From Mycolicibacterium peregrinum (GTDB lineage Bacteria > Actinomycetota > Actinomycetes > Mycobacteriales > Mycobacteriaceae): a stretch of DNA of 64,000 nt. The number at the start of each line of letters is the position of its first letter. Positions within the stretch are counted from its first letter, which is position 1. Made by a program: the position numbers and the translations under genes. The notes beneath the pieces were generated by a model. That model was not told the origin of the DNA. It saw nothing but the letters and a program-made list of their open reading frames with translations, and searched no databases. Below are positions 1 through 8,911 of this stretch, piece after piece. The stretch is from assembly GCF_002102345.1 (NCBI RefSeq), contig NZ_LQPP01000049.1, forward strand, positions 1 through 64,000, given 5' to 3'.

Positions 1-73
1 TAACCCACGAACATGGGTGAGTGGGGCCCCGGCCCGCAACCCCCGACTTAACGCCGACGGTCACCCATACCGT

Positions 74-919
74 CTAGCGCGCACGCGTCCCGCCGGACAG
101 CATGGTCTCGACGCTGCCGGCGAAGGCCGCGGTGGTGAAGCAGGTCGGTTCGGCGAACTCTTCGAGCATGAGCGCATCGTTCCAACTGGCGTCGGCCGCG
201 GTCCGCAACAGGGGTTTGGTCATCGCGACCGCGTGCGGCGGCAGCGCGGCGACCCGGGAACACCATTCGTCGGCGGCGGCAAGCAGCTGGTCGTGGGCGA
301 CGACCTCGTGCACCAGGCCCAGCCGCTGTGCGGTTTCGGCGTCGATGTGCTCGCCCTTGAGGTAGTAGGCCAGCGCTCCCTGATAGCCGAGTCGCCGGGT
401 GAGCGCCCAACTGGTGCCGACCTCAGGGATCAATCCGAGGCGGGCGAAGGCAGGCACGATGACGGCCCGCTCACTGGCGATGGTCAGATCGCACGTCAGC
501 GCCCAGGCCAGCCCGACGCCGGCGGCCGGACCGTTCAGGGCGGCCACGAAGACGGTGTCCGAACCCGCGATGAGCCGGGCGATACCTCCGAATTCGCGTC
601 GTATCCAGCGCCATACGTCCGCCGTTCCCTCGGCCTGGTACCGACTCTCGACGGCTGCACGCATCATGCGCAGGTCGCCGCCCGCACTGAAGCCCGGGTC
701 CGCGCCCGTCAGCACGACAGCACGAATGTCGTTGTCGGCCACCAGCTCCTCCAGGGCCCGGCGTAGCTGCCGGACCAGCGGTGCGGACAGGACGTTCAGC
801 CGATCAGGTTCGTCGAGGGTCACCACCGCCCGGTCGCCGTTGCGCTCAACCAGAATTCGTTGTGGCGCAGCCGGATCGTCACCTTCGGCCACCATGCCGC
901 GATACAAGGGCTCGCCCAT
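74..919 (-). CDS. Enoyl-CoA hydratase/isomerase family protein
   Basis: A 281-residue crotonase-fold protein, expected to hydrate or isomerise enoyl-CoA thioesters in the cytoplasm. The two oxyanion-hole segments are visible: SAGGDLRM after the first beta strands, and the ALNGPAAGVG helix turn. The PEVGTSW segment puts a glutamate where PaaG/isomerase-type members carry an acid. The length is normal for the family. It lies downstream of a TetR gene on the same strand, and the TetR stop and this ATG share one base (TGATG), so the two are probably co-transcribed and translationally coupled. The substrate cannot be read from the sequence; fatty acid or aromatic acid degradation are both possible. 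Confidence 0.9.
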   Translation of the reverse strand: MGEPLYRGMVAEGDDPAAPQRILVERNGDRAVVTLDEPDRLNVLSAPLVRQLRRALEELVADNDIRAVVLTGADPGFSAGGDLRMMRAAVESRYQAEGTADVWRWIRREFGGIARLIAGSDTVFVAALNGPAAGVGLAWALTCDLTIASERAVIVPAFARLGLIPEVGTSWALTRRLGYQGALAYYLKGEHIDAETAQRLGLVHEVVAHDQLLAAADEWCSRVAALPPHAVAMTKPLLRTAADASWNDALMLEEFAEPTCFTTAAFAGSVETMLSGGTRAR

Positions 920-1509
920 CAGAAGTTCTCCTCAATCGGTTTGGCCTGCAATGCATTCCATGCCGCATCGGCAAATATCTCGACAACCTGGCTGTCCATC
1001 TCGTCGACATCGCCGGCCAGCCAGTGGCGGGCGTACTCCTGCGCGGGGCCGAACCACAGCGCGGCCGTGACGTCAGGATGGATGGCGGAAAGCACGCCGT
1101 AGGCGCGGTGCGGCCGCCACCAGGCCTGGATCGCTGCGAAGAAGTCCTGGTTGGCCGCCCGCAGCGCGCTGCTGTCGAGCCGGTCGCCGAGCAGGAGTGC
1201 GGCTTCGCCGCGGTGTGCTGCGATCCAGTTCAGGTGATGCCGCACCCCGCCGCGGATTCCTTCTTCGGCGGTGTCCTGCCCACGCAGCATCTCGACGAAA
1301 CCGGCCTGGTACTCGGCCATGACCTGGGCATAGACCGCTGCTGCCAACGCCGGCTTGTCGGGAAAGTGGTGGTAGAGCGATCCGACGCTCACCTCGGCCT
1401 CACGCCGCATCTCGTCGAGCGTCGGGGCGATGGTCCCTTCCGACGCGAACCGTCGCCGCGCGACCGCCAGTAGTCGGTCCCGCGCGCCCCTACCCTTTGA
1501 CGGCGTCAC
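919..1509 (-). CDS. TetR/AcrR family transcriptional regulator
   Basis: An N-terminal helix-turn-helix of the TetR type is clear (SVGSLYHHFPDKPALAAAVY, roughly residues 40-60). It is followed by a helical ligand-binding domain of about 140 residues. I prefer the GTG at 1509, which starts MTPSKGRG; a longer frame reaches 1536. The gene is first in a two-gene unit with the enoyl-CoA hydratase, so it probably represses its own operon in response to an acyl-CoA or related ligand. The AT-richer stretch just upstream (about 1510-1550) contains CTCTAGC and CTCTAAAGAG, a plausible but unproven operator. Confidence 0.85.
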   Translation of the reverse strand: MTPSKGRGARDRLLAVARRRFASEGTIAPTLDEMRREAEVSVGSLYHHFPDKPALAAAVYAQVMAEYQAGFVEMLRGQDTAEEGIRGGVRHHLNWIAAHRGEAALLLGDRLDSSALRAANQDFFAAIQAWWRPHRAYGVLSAIHPDVTAALWFGPAQEYARHWLAGDVDEMDSQVVEIFADAAWNALQAKPIEENF

Positions 1510-1551
1510 GAGGATTACTCTAGCAAAACCGAGCAATCCTCTAAAGAGTTG

Positions 1552-3060
1552 TCATTCTGCCTGGTAGAGGATTCCGCGGCCGATCGCCTCCCGCACCTCC
1601 GGCAGCGCGGCCTGCGCCAGCGCGTCGGCATCCACGCCGTGATGCGCGGCCAGCAGCTGGATCAAGGCACCCAACGGCACCTCGCCGCGGCAGCCCGCCA
1701 GAAGCGCTCGCATCACCTCGTCGACCCCGATGACGGCGGCCGGACCGCCCGGGCGGCGCACTGCGGCGCCCACCTCCTGCCAGCCATCCGGCCCGGGCAG
1801 CGCCTGCGCCTCGAGGAACACCGGCGCCGTGGAGAGCCGGGCTGCCAGCAGCATGTCGTCGGAGGTGTCGCGCAGGAATGCCCGCCGGGCGAAGAACGCG
1901 TCCACCTCGGCTCCGGTGACCGCCTCGTCGGCGCCGGTGATCTCCTCGAGGATCTGCTCGGGCAGTTCCCCGTCGCGCGGGACCCGCAGCGAGATCATGC
2001 CCATACCGACGCCGGCGATCCCCTGTTCGGTGAACCAGTCGAGCCATTCACCACCGCGCTGCGCCTGTCGATCGAGGTCTTCTCCGGCGTCGGCCAGCCA
2101 CAACGAGACATAGCTGACCGGGTCGGCCAGCTCACGCTGTACCACCCAGGCGTGCAGGCCGGTGCCGGCCAGCCAACCAGAAACGCGCTCCCGCCAGTCG
2201 TGGCCCTCGCGCACAATCCAGTTCGCCATGATGTGGGCGGTGCCACCTGGGGAAAGATGAGCACCGATCTGCTCGATCAGGCTCTGGCACAAGGCATCTC
2301 CGGCCACACCCGAATCGCGGTAGATGTAATCGCGGGCACCCGAACCCACCACGAACGGTGGATTGGAGACGATCAGATCGAATCGCTCGCCCGCCACCGG
2401 TTCGAAGAGACTGCCCTGACGCAGATCCCACGACATGCCGCCCAGCCGCGCAGTCATCGCGGCCAGTGCCAATGCCCGCTCGTTGGTGTCGGTCGCGACG
2501 ATCTCGTCGCAGTGTGCGTCCAGATGCAGCGCCTGGATACCGCATCCGGTTCCGAGGTCGAGGGCGCGGCGCACCGGGTTACGCGTGACCGCCCGCGCCA
2601 ATGACACCGACGCCCCGCCGATCCCGAGCACGTGATCGTGCCGCAACGGTCCCCGGCGCACCGCGGCGTCCTGATCGGACACGACGTAAAAATCGCGGGC
2701 TCCGTCGCTGTGCGGGCGGATGTCGAGGGCGGCCCGAACCTTGTCGCCGGTGAACTCCAGGACGCCGTTGGCAGCCAAGGTCTCCAGGCTGGTCGACGGG
2801 AATGCCGCCTCGACCAGATCGCGTGCCTCCTCGGTCCCGAGCAGCAGCAGCCGCACCAGCACGGCCAGTCGCTGCCGGTCTGTGGGGGCGGCATGGGTAA
2901 CCCGTAGGACCGGCCACCACACGCCCCGGCCCAGCGCGGCGTTGGTGTCGGCGCCGAGCAGCTCGGCCACTCCGTCGGTGGTGAATCCGGCCGATCGCAG
3001 GTCGGCACCGATTGCGTCGACCAGGTCAGGATCGACACCACCGGCATCGACGCCGCTCAA
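1552..3060 (-). CDS. Class I SAM-dependent methyltransferase (NPPF type)
   Basis: A 502-residue protein. A helical N-terminal region (residues 1-130) precedes a Rossmann methyltransferase core with the SAM-binding motif DLGTGCG (168-174), acidic ATDTNE and the catalytic NPPF (233-236). NPPF is typical of enzymes that methylate exocyclic or amide nitrogen in nucleic acids or proteins (HemK/RsmC-like). The C-terminal 150 residues are an extra domain not seen in short HemK proteins. It is 4 bases overlapped (ATGA) with the upstream SRAP gene and is probably co-transcribed with it. Substrate unknown; rRNA or protein glutamine are the natural guesses. Confidence 0.8.
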   Translation of the reverse strand: MSGVDAGGVDPDLVDAIGADLRSAGFTTDGVAELLGADTNAALGRGVWWPVLRVTHAAPTDRQRLAVLVRLLLLGTEEARDLVEAAFPSTSLETLAANGVLEFTGDKVRAALDIRPHSDGARDFYVVSDQDAAVRRGPLRHDHVLGIGGASVSLARAVTRNPVRRALDLGTGCGIQALHLDAHCDEIVATDTNERALALAAMTARLGGMSWDLRQGSLFEPVAGERFDLIVSNPPFVVGSGARDYIYRDSGVAGDALCQSLIEQIGAHLSPGGTAHIMANWIVREGHDWRERVSGWLAGTGLHAWVVQRELADPVSYVSLWLADAGEDLDRQAQRGGEWLDWFTEQGIAGVGMGMISLRVPRDGELPEQILEEITGADEAVTGAEVDAFFARRAFLRDTSDDMLLAARLSTAPVFLEAQALPGPDGWQEVGAAVRRPGGPAAVIGVDEVMRALLAGCRGEVPLGALIQLLAAHHGVDADALAQAALPEVREAIGRGILYQAE

Positions 3061-3842
3061 AACAACCCCATCTCTTCGGGCTCGGCCGGCTCGATGAGCT
3101 CAGGGCCGTTGTTCCGGACACTGTTGACCAGCCGTGACACCTCACGGACGGCGATCCGGTCGAGATCCCCGTGGCCACGCAGCAGGCCCTCGTCGATGGG
3201 GGCGTCGGGATCCATCCAGCGGTCCCAGTCGGGCGCGCTGATGGTCAGCGGCATCCGGTCATGGATCTCGGCGAGCGGGCCGGCGGAGTCGGTGGTGATG
3301 ATCGTGCAACTGAGCAGGGGCGGTGCGTCCTTCGGTGCGCCCTGCGGACGCCACGTCGTCCACAGCCCCGCCATGAACAGCAGCTCGCCGTCGGCACCGT
3401 ACATGTAGAACGGCGTCTTCGCCTTCTTATCTGCGTTGGGCTTCCACTCGTACCAACCGTCCATCGGAATCAGACACCGCTTGCTCTTGGCGGAGTTGCG
3501 AAATGCCGGTGACGTGGTGACCTTCTCCGCGCGCGCGTTGATCAGCAGCGGCCCCTTGGTGTCGGGGCCGCCACCCTCGGCCGTCTTCACCCACGGTGGG
3601 ATCAGCCCCCAGCGCATGGACCGGATCCGGCGGGTCGATTCGTCCTCGGGCTCGGTGTGCCGTTTGACGACGCTGGAGATGGTCGTCGTCGGAGCCACGT
3701 TGTAGTTGGGACCAGCACTGTAGTTGGCACCCGCGACGTCCTTGTCCCCTGAGCTCGCCGAGCTGGAGGCGCTCTCGTCAATCGCCTGGATCTTCTGCGC
3801 CAGCAGCGCCGGATCGGTGGTCACCGCGAAACGTCCACACAT
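3057..3842 (-). CDS. SRAP domain abasic-site processing protein (YedK/HMCES family)
   Basis: A 261-residue SRAP protein. The initiating ATG at 3842 is fixed by the invariant MCGRF start: Cys2 becomes the N-terminal residue and forms a thiazolidine crosslink with abasic sites in single-stranded DNA. Other conserved residues are present: Asn47, the INAR segment (about 101-104), Glu132 in GWYEWK and His194 in IHDRMP. The expected role is shielding abasic sites at replication forks. It is divergent from aroA with only 45 bases between the two starts, so their promoters must overlap. It overlaps the downstream methyltransferase by 4 bases. From memory it matches Rv3226c. Residues 25-45 are a serine/glycine-rich insertion. 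Confidence 0.92.
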   Translation of the reverse strand: MCGRFAVTTDPALLAQKIQAIDESASSSASSGDKDVAGANYSAGPNYNVAPTTTISSVVKRHTEPEDESTRRIRSMRWGLIPPWVKTAEGGGPDTKGPLLINARAEKVTTSPAFRNSAKSKRCLIPMDGWYEWKPNADKKAKTPFYMYGADGELLFMAGLWTTWRPQGAPKDAPPLLSCTIITTDSAGPLAEIHDRMPLTISAPDWDRWMDPDAPIDEGLLRGHGDLDRIAVREVSRLVNSVRNNGPELIEPAEPEEMGLF

Positions 3843-3887
3843 AGTGCCCATGGTTGCAGAGTCCGCGGACAAGGCAGGATGTAGTGC

Positions 3888-5222
3888 GTGAGTGCACGTG
3901 AGGAGCAAACAGAACACTGGCAGGCCCCGTCGACGGCGGTGCCGGTCGACGCCACCGTGACGGTGCCGGGTTCGAAGTCTCTGACCAATCGTGCACTCGT
4001 ACTGGCCGCGCTGGCCACCGCGCAGGGTCCCTCCACTGTCAGCGGCGCACTGCGCAGCCGCGACACCGACCTGATGATCGATGCGATCCGCACCCTCGGC
4101 GTCAGCGTCACGGCAGCCGAACACGACGAAACCGAGCTGACCGTCAGCGGAAGCATCGCGCCGGCCCCGGATGCGCGGGTCGACTGCGGGCTGGCCGGCA
4201 CCGTGCTGCGGTTCGTGCCCTCGGTCGCCGCGTTGGGCACCGCCTCGGTCACCTTCGACGGCGACGAGCAGGCCCGGTCCCGGCCGATCGCCCCGCTGCT
4301 CAACGGGCTACGTGGGCTCGGAGTCGAGGTGGACGGTGACGGTCTGCCGTTCGCGGTACTCGGCCGGGGCGCCGTTGCCGGCGGCACCGTCGAGATCGAC
4401 GCGTCGGGTTCCTCGCAGTTCGTCTCCGGGCTGTTGTTGTCGGGTGCGACCTTCACCGACGGGCTCACCATCGTGCACACCGGAGCTTCGGTGCCGTCGG
4501 CTCCGCACGTCGCGATGACGGTGGCGATGCTGCGTGACGCCGGTGTTCAGGTCGACGACTCGGTTCCCAACCGTTGGCGGGTCTCCCCCGGGCCGGTCGC
4601 CGCGCGGGCCTGGCACATCGAACCGGATCTGTCGAACTCCACGCCCTTTCTGGCCGCTGCGATCGTCACCGGCGGTACGGTGCGGATCGCCGGTTGGCCG
4701 TCGGCCAGCATCCAACCCGCCGACACCATCCTCGAGCTGCTGGCGAAGGTGAATGCGACTGTCCACCAACGTGATACCCACTTGGAGGTAAGTGGCGCCG
4801 AAGGGTATGGCGGGTTTGACGCCGACCTACACGACGTCGGCGAGCTCGCTCCCACGGTGGCCGCGCTGGCCGCATTGGCCGCTGACGGCTCGACGTCGCG
4901 GCTACGGGGTATCGCGCACCTGCGCGGACATGAGACCGACCGGCTGGCCGCGCTGACCACCGAGATCAACGGACTCGGCGGCGACTGCTCCGAGACCGAG
5001 GACGGCCTGCTCATCACGGCGCGGCCGCTGCATGGCGGGACCTGGCGTTCCTACGCCGACCACCGGATGGCCACAGCAGGGGCGATCATCGGCCTGCGGG
5101 TATCCGGCGTGGCGGTGGAGAACATCGAGACCACTGCCAAGACCCTGCCCGACTTCCCGCTCATGTGGGAGCAGATGCTGGCGGGCGACCCGCACACTGG
5201 CCCGCATAAAAAGGGGAAGTAA
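3888..5222 (+). CDS. aroA: 3-phosphoshikimate 1-carboxyvinyltransferase (EPSP synthase)
   Basis: A 444-residue enzyme of the shikimate pathway that transfers enolpyruvate from PEP to shikimate-3-phosphate. The N-terminal VPGSKSLTNRAL lysine motif, the CGLAGTVLRF motif and the C-terminal LRGHETDRL and ADHRMA segments are all present, which is the normal set for an active EPSP synthase. It starts with GTG at 3888, divergent from the SRAP gene. rsgA begins 6 bases after its stop, so the two are probably one transcript. The gene order SRAP-aroA-rsgA is the one recalled for M. tuberculosis Rv3226c-Rv3228. Confidence 0.97.
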   Translation: MSAREEQTEHWQAPSTAVPVDATVTVPGSKSLTNRALVLAALATAQGPSTVSGALRSRDTDLMIDAIRTLGVSVTAAEHDETELTVSGSIAPAPDARVDCGLAGTVLRFVPSVAALGTASVTFDGDEQARSRPIAPLLNGLRGLGVEVDGDGLPFAVLGRGAVAGGTVEIDASGSSQFVSGLLLSGATFTDGLTIVHTGASVPSAPHVAMTVAMLRDAGVQVDDSVPNRWRVSPGPVAARAWHIEPDLSNSTPFLAAAIVTGGTVRIAGWPSASIQPADTILELLAKVNATVHQRDTHLEVSGAEGYGGFDADLHDVGELAPTVAALAALAADGSTSRLRGIAHLRGHETDRLAALTTEINGLGGDCSETEDGLLITARPLHGGTWRSYADHRMATAGAIIGLRVSGVAVENIETTAKTLPDFPLMWEQMLAGDPHTGPHKKGK

Positions 5223-5228
5223 ACCACC

Positions 5229-6209
5229 TTGGGAGCGCGGGATTACGACGAATCCGATGTCCGGATCAGGCCGGGCCGGGGTACCCGTCCGCGCACCAAG
5301 ATCCGCCCCGACCACGCCGATGCCCAGTCCGCGATGGTGGTCACCGTCGACCGCGGCCGCTGGGGCTGCGCTCTGGATCGCGACCCGCATCACCGCGTGG
5401 TCGCGATGCGAGCCCGTGAACTGGGCCGCACCCCGATCGTCGTCGGCGACGACGTCGACATCGTGGGCGACCTGTCCGGCCGCCCGGACACCCTGGCCCG
5501 GATCGTCCGCCGTGGTGAGCGCCGAACGGTGTTGCGCCGCACCGCCGATGACACCGATCCGACGGAACGGGTGGTGGTCGCCAACGCCGACCAGCTGTTG
5601 ATCGTGGTGGCCTTGGCCGACCCACCGCCGCGAACCGGTTTCGTCGAACGAGCGCTGATCGCCGCATACGCCGGCGGGCTGAAACCGGTGCTGTGCCTGA
5701 CGAAATCCGATCTGGCCGCCCCCGAGCCGTTCGCCGCGCAGTTCGCGGATCTGGACCTGACCATCGTCACGGCGGGACGCGAGGATCCGCTCGATGCGGT
5801 CGCACCGCTGCTGACCGATCAAGTCACCGTGTTCCTCGGCCATTCCGGCGTGGGCAAGTCGACGCTGGTGAATCGCCTTGTCCCGGAGGCTGATCGGGCC
5901 ACCGGCGAGGTTTCCGGAGTGGGTAAGGGCAAGCACACCTCCACCCAGTCGGTGGCGCTCCCGCTCGACGGCCAGGGCTGGGTGATCGACACCCCCGGCA
6001 TCAGGTCGTTTGGGCTGGCGCATATTCAACCGGACGACGTGATCAGGGCGTTCTCGGATCTGGCCGACACCATCGAGGACTGTCCGCGTGGCTGCGGCCA
6101 TATGGGCCCACCCGCCGATCCCGAATGTGCGCTGGACACCCTGGCCGGGCCGGCGGCGGGTCGCGTCGCGGCGGCCCGTCACCTGTTGACCGCTCTGCGG
6201 GAAGCCTGA
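5229..6209 (+). CDS. rsgA: Ribosome small subunit-dependent GTPase A
   Basis: A 326-residue circularly permuted GTPase involved in late 30S ribosome maturation. The G motifs occur in permuted order: TKSD (G4, 158-161) precedes GHSGVGKS (G1, 204-211), and DTPG (G3) lies at 254-257. The N-terminal part is an OB-fold. The C-terminal zinc knuckle has Cys285, Cys289, His291 and Cys300. The TTG start follows the aroA stop by 6 bases, with GGGGAAG upstream as ribosome-binding site. Confidence 0.95.
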   Translation: MGARDYDESDVRIRPGRGTRPRTKIRPDHADAQSAMVVTVDRGRWGCALDRDPHHRVVAMRARELGRTPIVVGDDVDIVGDLSGRPDTLARIVRRGERRTVLRRTADDTDPTERVVVANADQLLIVVALADPPPRTGFVERALIAAYAGGLKPVLCLTKSDLAAPEPFAAQFADLDLTIVTAGREDPLDAVAPLLTDQVTVFLGHSGVGKSTLVNRLVPEADRATGEVSGVGKGKHTSTQSVALPLDGQGWVIDTPGIRSFGLAHIQPDDVIRAFSDLADTIEDCPRGCGHMGPPADPECALDTLAGPAAGRVAAARHLLTALREA

Positions 6210-6245
6210 CCTGCCCCGACGTCTCGGCGACTATGGTCGCTGAAC

Positions 6246-7052
6246 GTGGCTACTTACGTTCTCACCGGCAGCGCCTCTGGACTTGGGGCGGCAACCAAGA
6301 AACGGCTCGAATCCGACGGGCATCGGGTGATCGGCGTCGACCTGCGCGGGGCCGACGTGAACGTGGACCTGAGCACCCCCGACGGACGTACGGAGGCGAT
6401 CGTCAAGGTCACCGAGCTGGCCGACGGCGGCATCGACGGTTTCGTCCCGTTCGCCGGTCTGGCCGCCGCAACCGGCCGTCCGGCGGACCTGCTCATCGCC
6501 GTCAACTACTTCGGCGCCATCGAGCTGCTGGAAGGCCTGCGTCCACTGCTGGCCGGCCGGGAGAATGCATCAGTGGTGCTGATCAGCTCCAATTCGACGA
6601 CCACCCAACCCAATTGGCCGGTGGAGCTGGCCGAGGCCTGCCTGGCCGGTGATGAGACGGGCGCCAACACCGTCGCCTCCACCTACGGCGATTTCGCGGC
6701 CCTGCAGGCTTACCCGGCGACCAAGGCCGCCCTGGCGTACTACGCCCGCACCAAGTCCGCGGAGTACATCGCCGAGGGCATCCGGCTCAACGCGATCGCG
6801 CCGGGGCTCATCGACACTCCGATGACCCAGGAGGGCCGCAAGGATCCGCTGACCGGTGCGGGAATGGAGCAGTTCCTCAAGACGATCCCAGCAGGGCGCG
6901 GCGGGCGGCCCGAAGAGGTGGCTTCGCTGGTGGCGTTCCTACTGGGTCCCGATTCGGGTTACTTCGTCGGGTCGGTCATCTTCGTCGATGGCGGTATCGA
7001 CGCCGCCCTCCGGAGCAAGGACTGGCCGAAGGTCTGGGAACTCAACATGTAA
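6246..7052 (+). CDS. Short-chain dehydrogenase/reductase (SDR) family oxidoreductase
   Basis: A 268-residue classical SDR. The NAD(P)-binding GSASGLGAAT motif is at the N-terminus. Ser in the VLISSNS strand and the catalytic YPATK (Tyr-xxx-Lys) are present, with the C-terminal SGYFVGSVIFVDGG seen in most SDRs. The shortened central region with a large loop before YPATK resembles 3-alpha-hydroxysteroid dehydrogenase-type members, but the substrate cannot be assigned. It starts with GTG 36 bases after rsgA on the same strand and is convergent with a small secreted protein, whose stop is 3 bases away. Confidence 0.85.
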   Translation: MATYVLTGSASGLGAATKKRLESDGHRVIGVDLRGADVNVDLSTPDGRTEAIVKVTELADGGIDGFVPFAGLAAATGRPADLLIAVNYFGAIELLEGLRPLLAGRENASVVLISSNSTTTQPNWPVELAEACLAGDETGANTVASTYGDFAALQAYPATKAALAYYARTKSAEYIAEGIRLNAIAPGLIDTPMTQEGRKDPLTGAGMEQFLKTIPAGRGGRPEEVASLVAFLLGPDSGYFVGSVIFVDGGIDAALRSKDWPKVWELNM

Positions 7053-7055
7053 CGG

Positions 7056-7472
7056 TCAGTGCTTGGTCTTGGCCTGGTCGGCCGCCGCCTGCTGCTGTTC
7101 CTGTTCGGCCTCCTGCTTGGCCGCCGCGATGGCGGCGCGCCCCTCCGGGCTCGCCGCCGAGTTGCCGGGGGTCTTGGCCGAGGCCACCCCGGCGTTGCAG
7201 TTCAGATTGAGCAGCACGGTGTCGGTGACGGGCGCGAAGTTGTCGCCCTTGTGCCAGGACGCCTTCTCCGAGCTCGCCACCACGCAGTCGTCGTCGGCCT
7301 CGGAATCACCCGAGCGGGTCGCAACGACACCCTTCATCCCGGCATCGGACAGCTCGGACTGCACGTCGGAGTATTTCTGCCCGGCGTAGTCGTCGGCCGC
7401 GGCGATACCGGTGGCCAGTGCACCCACCGGAACGGCCGAGGCGCCCAGCACCATGGCGAGTAGCTTCCTCAC
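7056..7472 (-). CDS. Small exported protein with PASTA-like segment
   Basis: About 138 residues from the GTG at 7472 (VRKLLAMVLGASAVPVG...). The N-terminus is a Sec signal peptide with probable cleavage after GIAAA. The mature part opens with YAGQKYSDVQSELSDAGMKG, which resembles a single PASTA-like unit, followed by a Cys-containing middle (Cys in DDDCVV and NLNCNAG could form a disulphide). It ends in an A/Q/E/K-rich coiled tail. No enzyme motif is visible. Function unknown; envelope location inferred. A longer in-frame start at 7595 would run through the terminator hairpin and is unlikely. Confidence 0.72.
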   Translation of the reverse strand: MRKLLAMVLGASAVPVGALATGIAAADDYAGQKYSDVQSELSDAGMKGVVATRSGDSEADDDCVVASSEKASWHKGDNFAPVTDTVLLNLNCNAGVASAKTPGNSAASPEGRAAIAAAKQEAEQEQQQAAADQAKTKH

Positions 7473-7550
7473 GAATGCAGAATATGAACGACGACTGCGA
7501 GGACCCTGGGAGTGCGTCGGGCAATTGCTTGGAATCCGAGCGCAACGTGA

Positions 7551-7589
7551 AAAAGGTGCCGAGAAATCAGCGATTTCTCGGCACCTTTT
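7551..7589 (-). terminator. Perfect 18-bp stem-loop terminator after the desaturase gene
   Basis: Arms 7551-7568 and 7572-7589 are exactly complementary (AAAAGGTGCCGAGAAATC and its complement) with a 3-base loop. On the minus strand it starts 15 bases after the desaturase stop and ends in TTTT, so it fits an intrinsic terminator. It lies upstream of the small secreted-protein gene and insulates it from the desaturase transcript. Confidence 0.9.
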
Positions 7590-7604
7590 GCACATTCGAC
7601 CAGC

Positions 7605-8843
7605 TCAGCGGCGGCGCCAGCCCCGCACGGTCGCGATCGCCGTCTTCAGACCGCGACGACGTCCCGTCGTCGGATCGGTGACGCCGTACCCGTCGAGCTC
7701 GGTGAACATCCGCTCACTGCGCGTTTCCGGGGCGTTGTCGGCCGTGTCCTTCAGGAACCGGTCCGGCAGCGACAGTTTGGCGATCGTGCGCCAGGTCTTG
7801 CCGTACTGCACCAGGAACGGTCCCGTGGTGTAGGGCAGGTCGTACTTGTCGCACAGCGCCCGCACCCGGACCGCGATCTCGGCGTACCGATTGCTCGGCA
7901 GATCCGGGAACAGGTGATGCTCGATCTGGTAGCTCAGATTGCCGCTCATGAAAGCCAGCACCGGCCCCGAGTTGAAGTTGGCGCTGCCCAGCATCTGGCG
8001 CAGATACCACTGCCCCTTGGACTCACCGACCATGTCGGTCTTGGTGAATTTCTCTGCGCCATCCGGGAAATGGCCACAGAAGATCACCGCGTTGGCCCAG
8101 ACGTTGCGGATGACGTTGGCCACCGCATTGGCCTTCAAGGTGGACTTGAAGGTGGCACCGGGCGACAGCGACGTGATCGCCGGCCAGACCACGTAGTCCT
8201 TGGCCAGCTGGTGGCCGGCCTTGACGCCGAACTCACGTACCCGGACGAGCGTCGCGTTGCGGTTGTCGCGGCCCTTGAAGATCTTGCCGAGCTCCAGGTG
8301 CTGCAGCCCCACGCCCCACTCGAAGCCGATCGCGAGAAGGGTGTTGAACAGCAGGTTGCCGTAGAGGTTGAACGGCTTCCACTTGGCATCCCGGGTCACG
8401 CGGATGACGCCGTAGCCCACGTCGTCGTCCATGCCGAGGATGTTCGTGTACTTGTGGTGCATGAAGTTGTGGGTGAACCGCCAGTGCTTGGACGCCCCGC
8501 TCATGTCCCACTCCCACGACGAGGAGTGAATCTCGGGATCGTTCATCCAGTCCCACTGGCCGTGCATGGTGTTGTGGCCGATCTCCATGTTCTCGATGAT
8601 CTTGGCCACGCCCAGGGTGACGGTGCCGGCCCACCACGCGGAACGCTTCGAGCTCGCCGCGAGCATGACACGGCCGGCGACGTCGAGCGCACGTTGCGCC
8701 GCGATGGTGCGGCGGATGTAGCGGGCGTCCCGCTCACCACGGGAGTCTTCGATGTCTTGTCGGATCGCGTCGAGTTCGATGCCCAGATTCTCGATGTCGG
8801 CATCGGTCAGATGCGCGAATGCGGGAACGTCGGTTACTGCCAT
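7605..8843 (-). CDS. desA3: Membrane acyl-CoA (delta-9) desaturase, DesA3-like
   Basis: A 412-residue membrane fatty acid desaturase that puts a double bond into acyl-CoA (oleate synthesis in M. tuberculosis DesA3). The three histidine clusters of the diiron site are present: GHNTMH (about 90-94), HNFMHH (125-130) and QIEHH (about 305-309). Hydrophobic segments lie between them. The preceding gene on the same strand encodes the electron-transfer partner. A palindromic operator lies just upstream of the start, and an intrinsic terminator follows the stop. Orthologue by memory: Rv3229c, length about 427. Confidence 0.93.
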   Translation of the reverse strand: MAVTDVPAFAHLTDADIENLGIELDAIRQDIEDSRGERDARYIRRTIAAQRALDVAGRVMLAASSKRSAWWAGTVTLGVAKIIENMEIGHNTMHGQWDWMNDPEIHSSSWEWDMSGASKHWRFTHNFMHHKYTNILGMDDDVGYGVIRVTRDAKWKPFNLYGNLLFNTLLAIGFEWGVGLQHLELGKIFKGRDNRNATLVRVREFGVKAGHQLAKDYVVWPAITSLSPGATFKSTLKANAVANVIRNVWANAVIFCGHFPDGAEKFTKTDMVGESKGQWYLRQMLGSANFNSGPVLAFMSGNLSYQIEHHLFPDLPSNRYAEIAVRVRALCDKYDLPYTTGPFLVQYGKTWRTIAKLSLPDRFLKDTADNAPETRSERMFTELDGYGVTDPTTGRRRGLKTAIATVRGWRRR

Positions 8844-8861
8844 CGTCAGCCTCCTCTCAAT

Positions 8862-8897
8862 TACCTACGGTAGCGTAACCTACGATCCCGTAGGTTA
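8862..8897. promoter_or_regulatory. Tandem palindromic operator upstream of desA3
   Basis: Positions 8878-8897 read AACCTACG-ATCC-CGTAGGTT, an inverted repeat of 8 bases around 4. A weaker copy (TACCTACG-GTAG-CGTAACCT) precedes it at 8862-8881 and overlaps by four bases. The same consensus occurs before the partner reductase at 10050. The spacing and symmetry suit a TetR-family dimer. The site is 20-55 bases upstream of the desaturase start, where it would cover the promoter. Confidence 0.7.
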
Positions 8898-8911
8898 CTA
8901 GCCAGTAAAGC

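Noticed and set aside
7473..7595. Upstream extension of the small secreted protein to 7595
   Set aside because: It would translate through the desaturase terminator and place 41 residues before the signal peptide.
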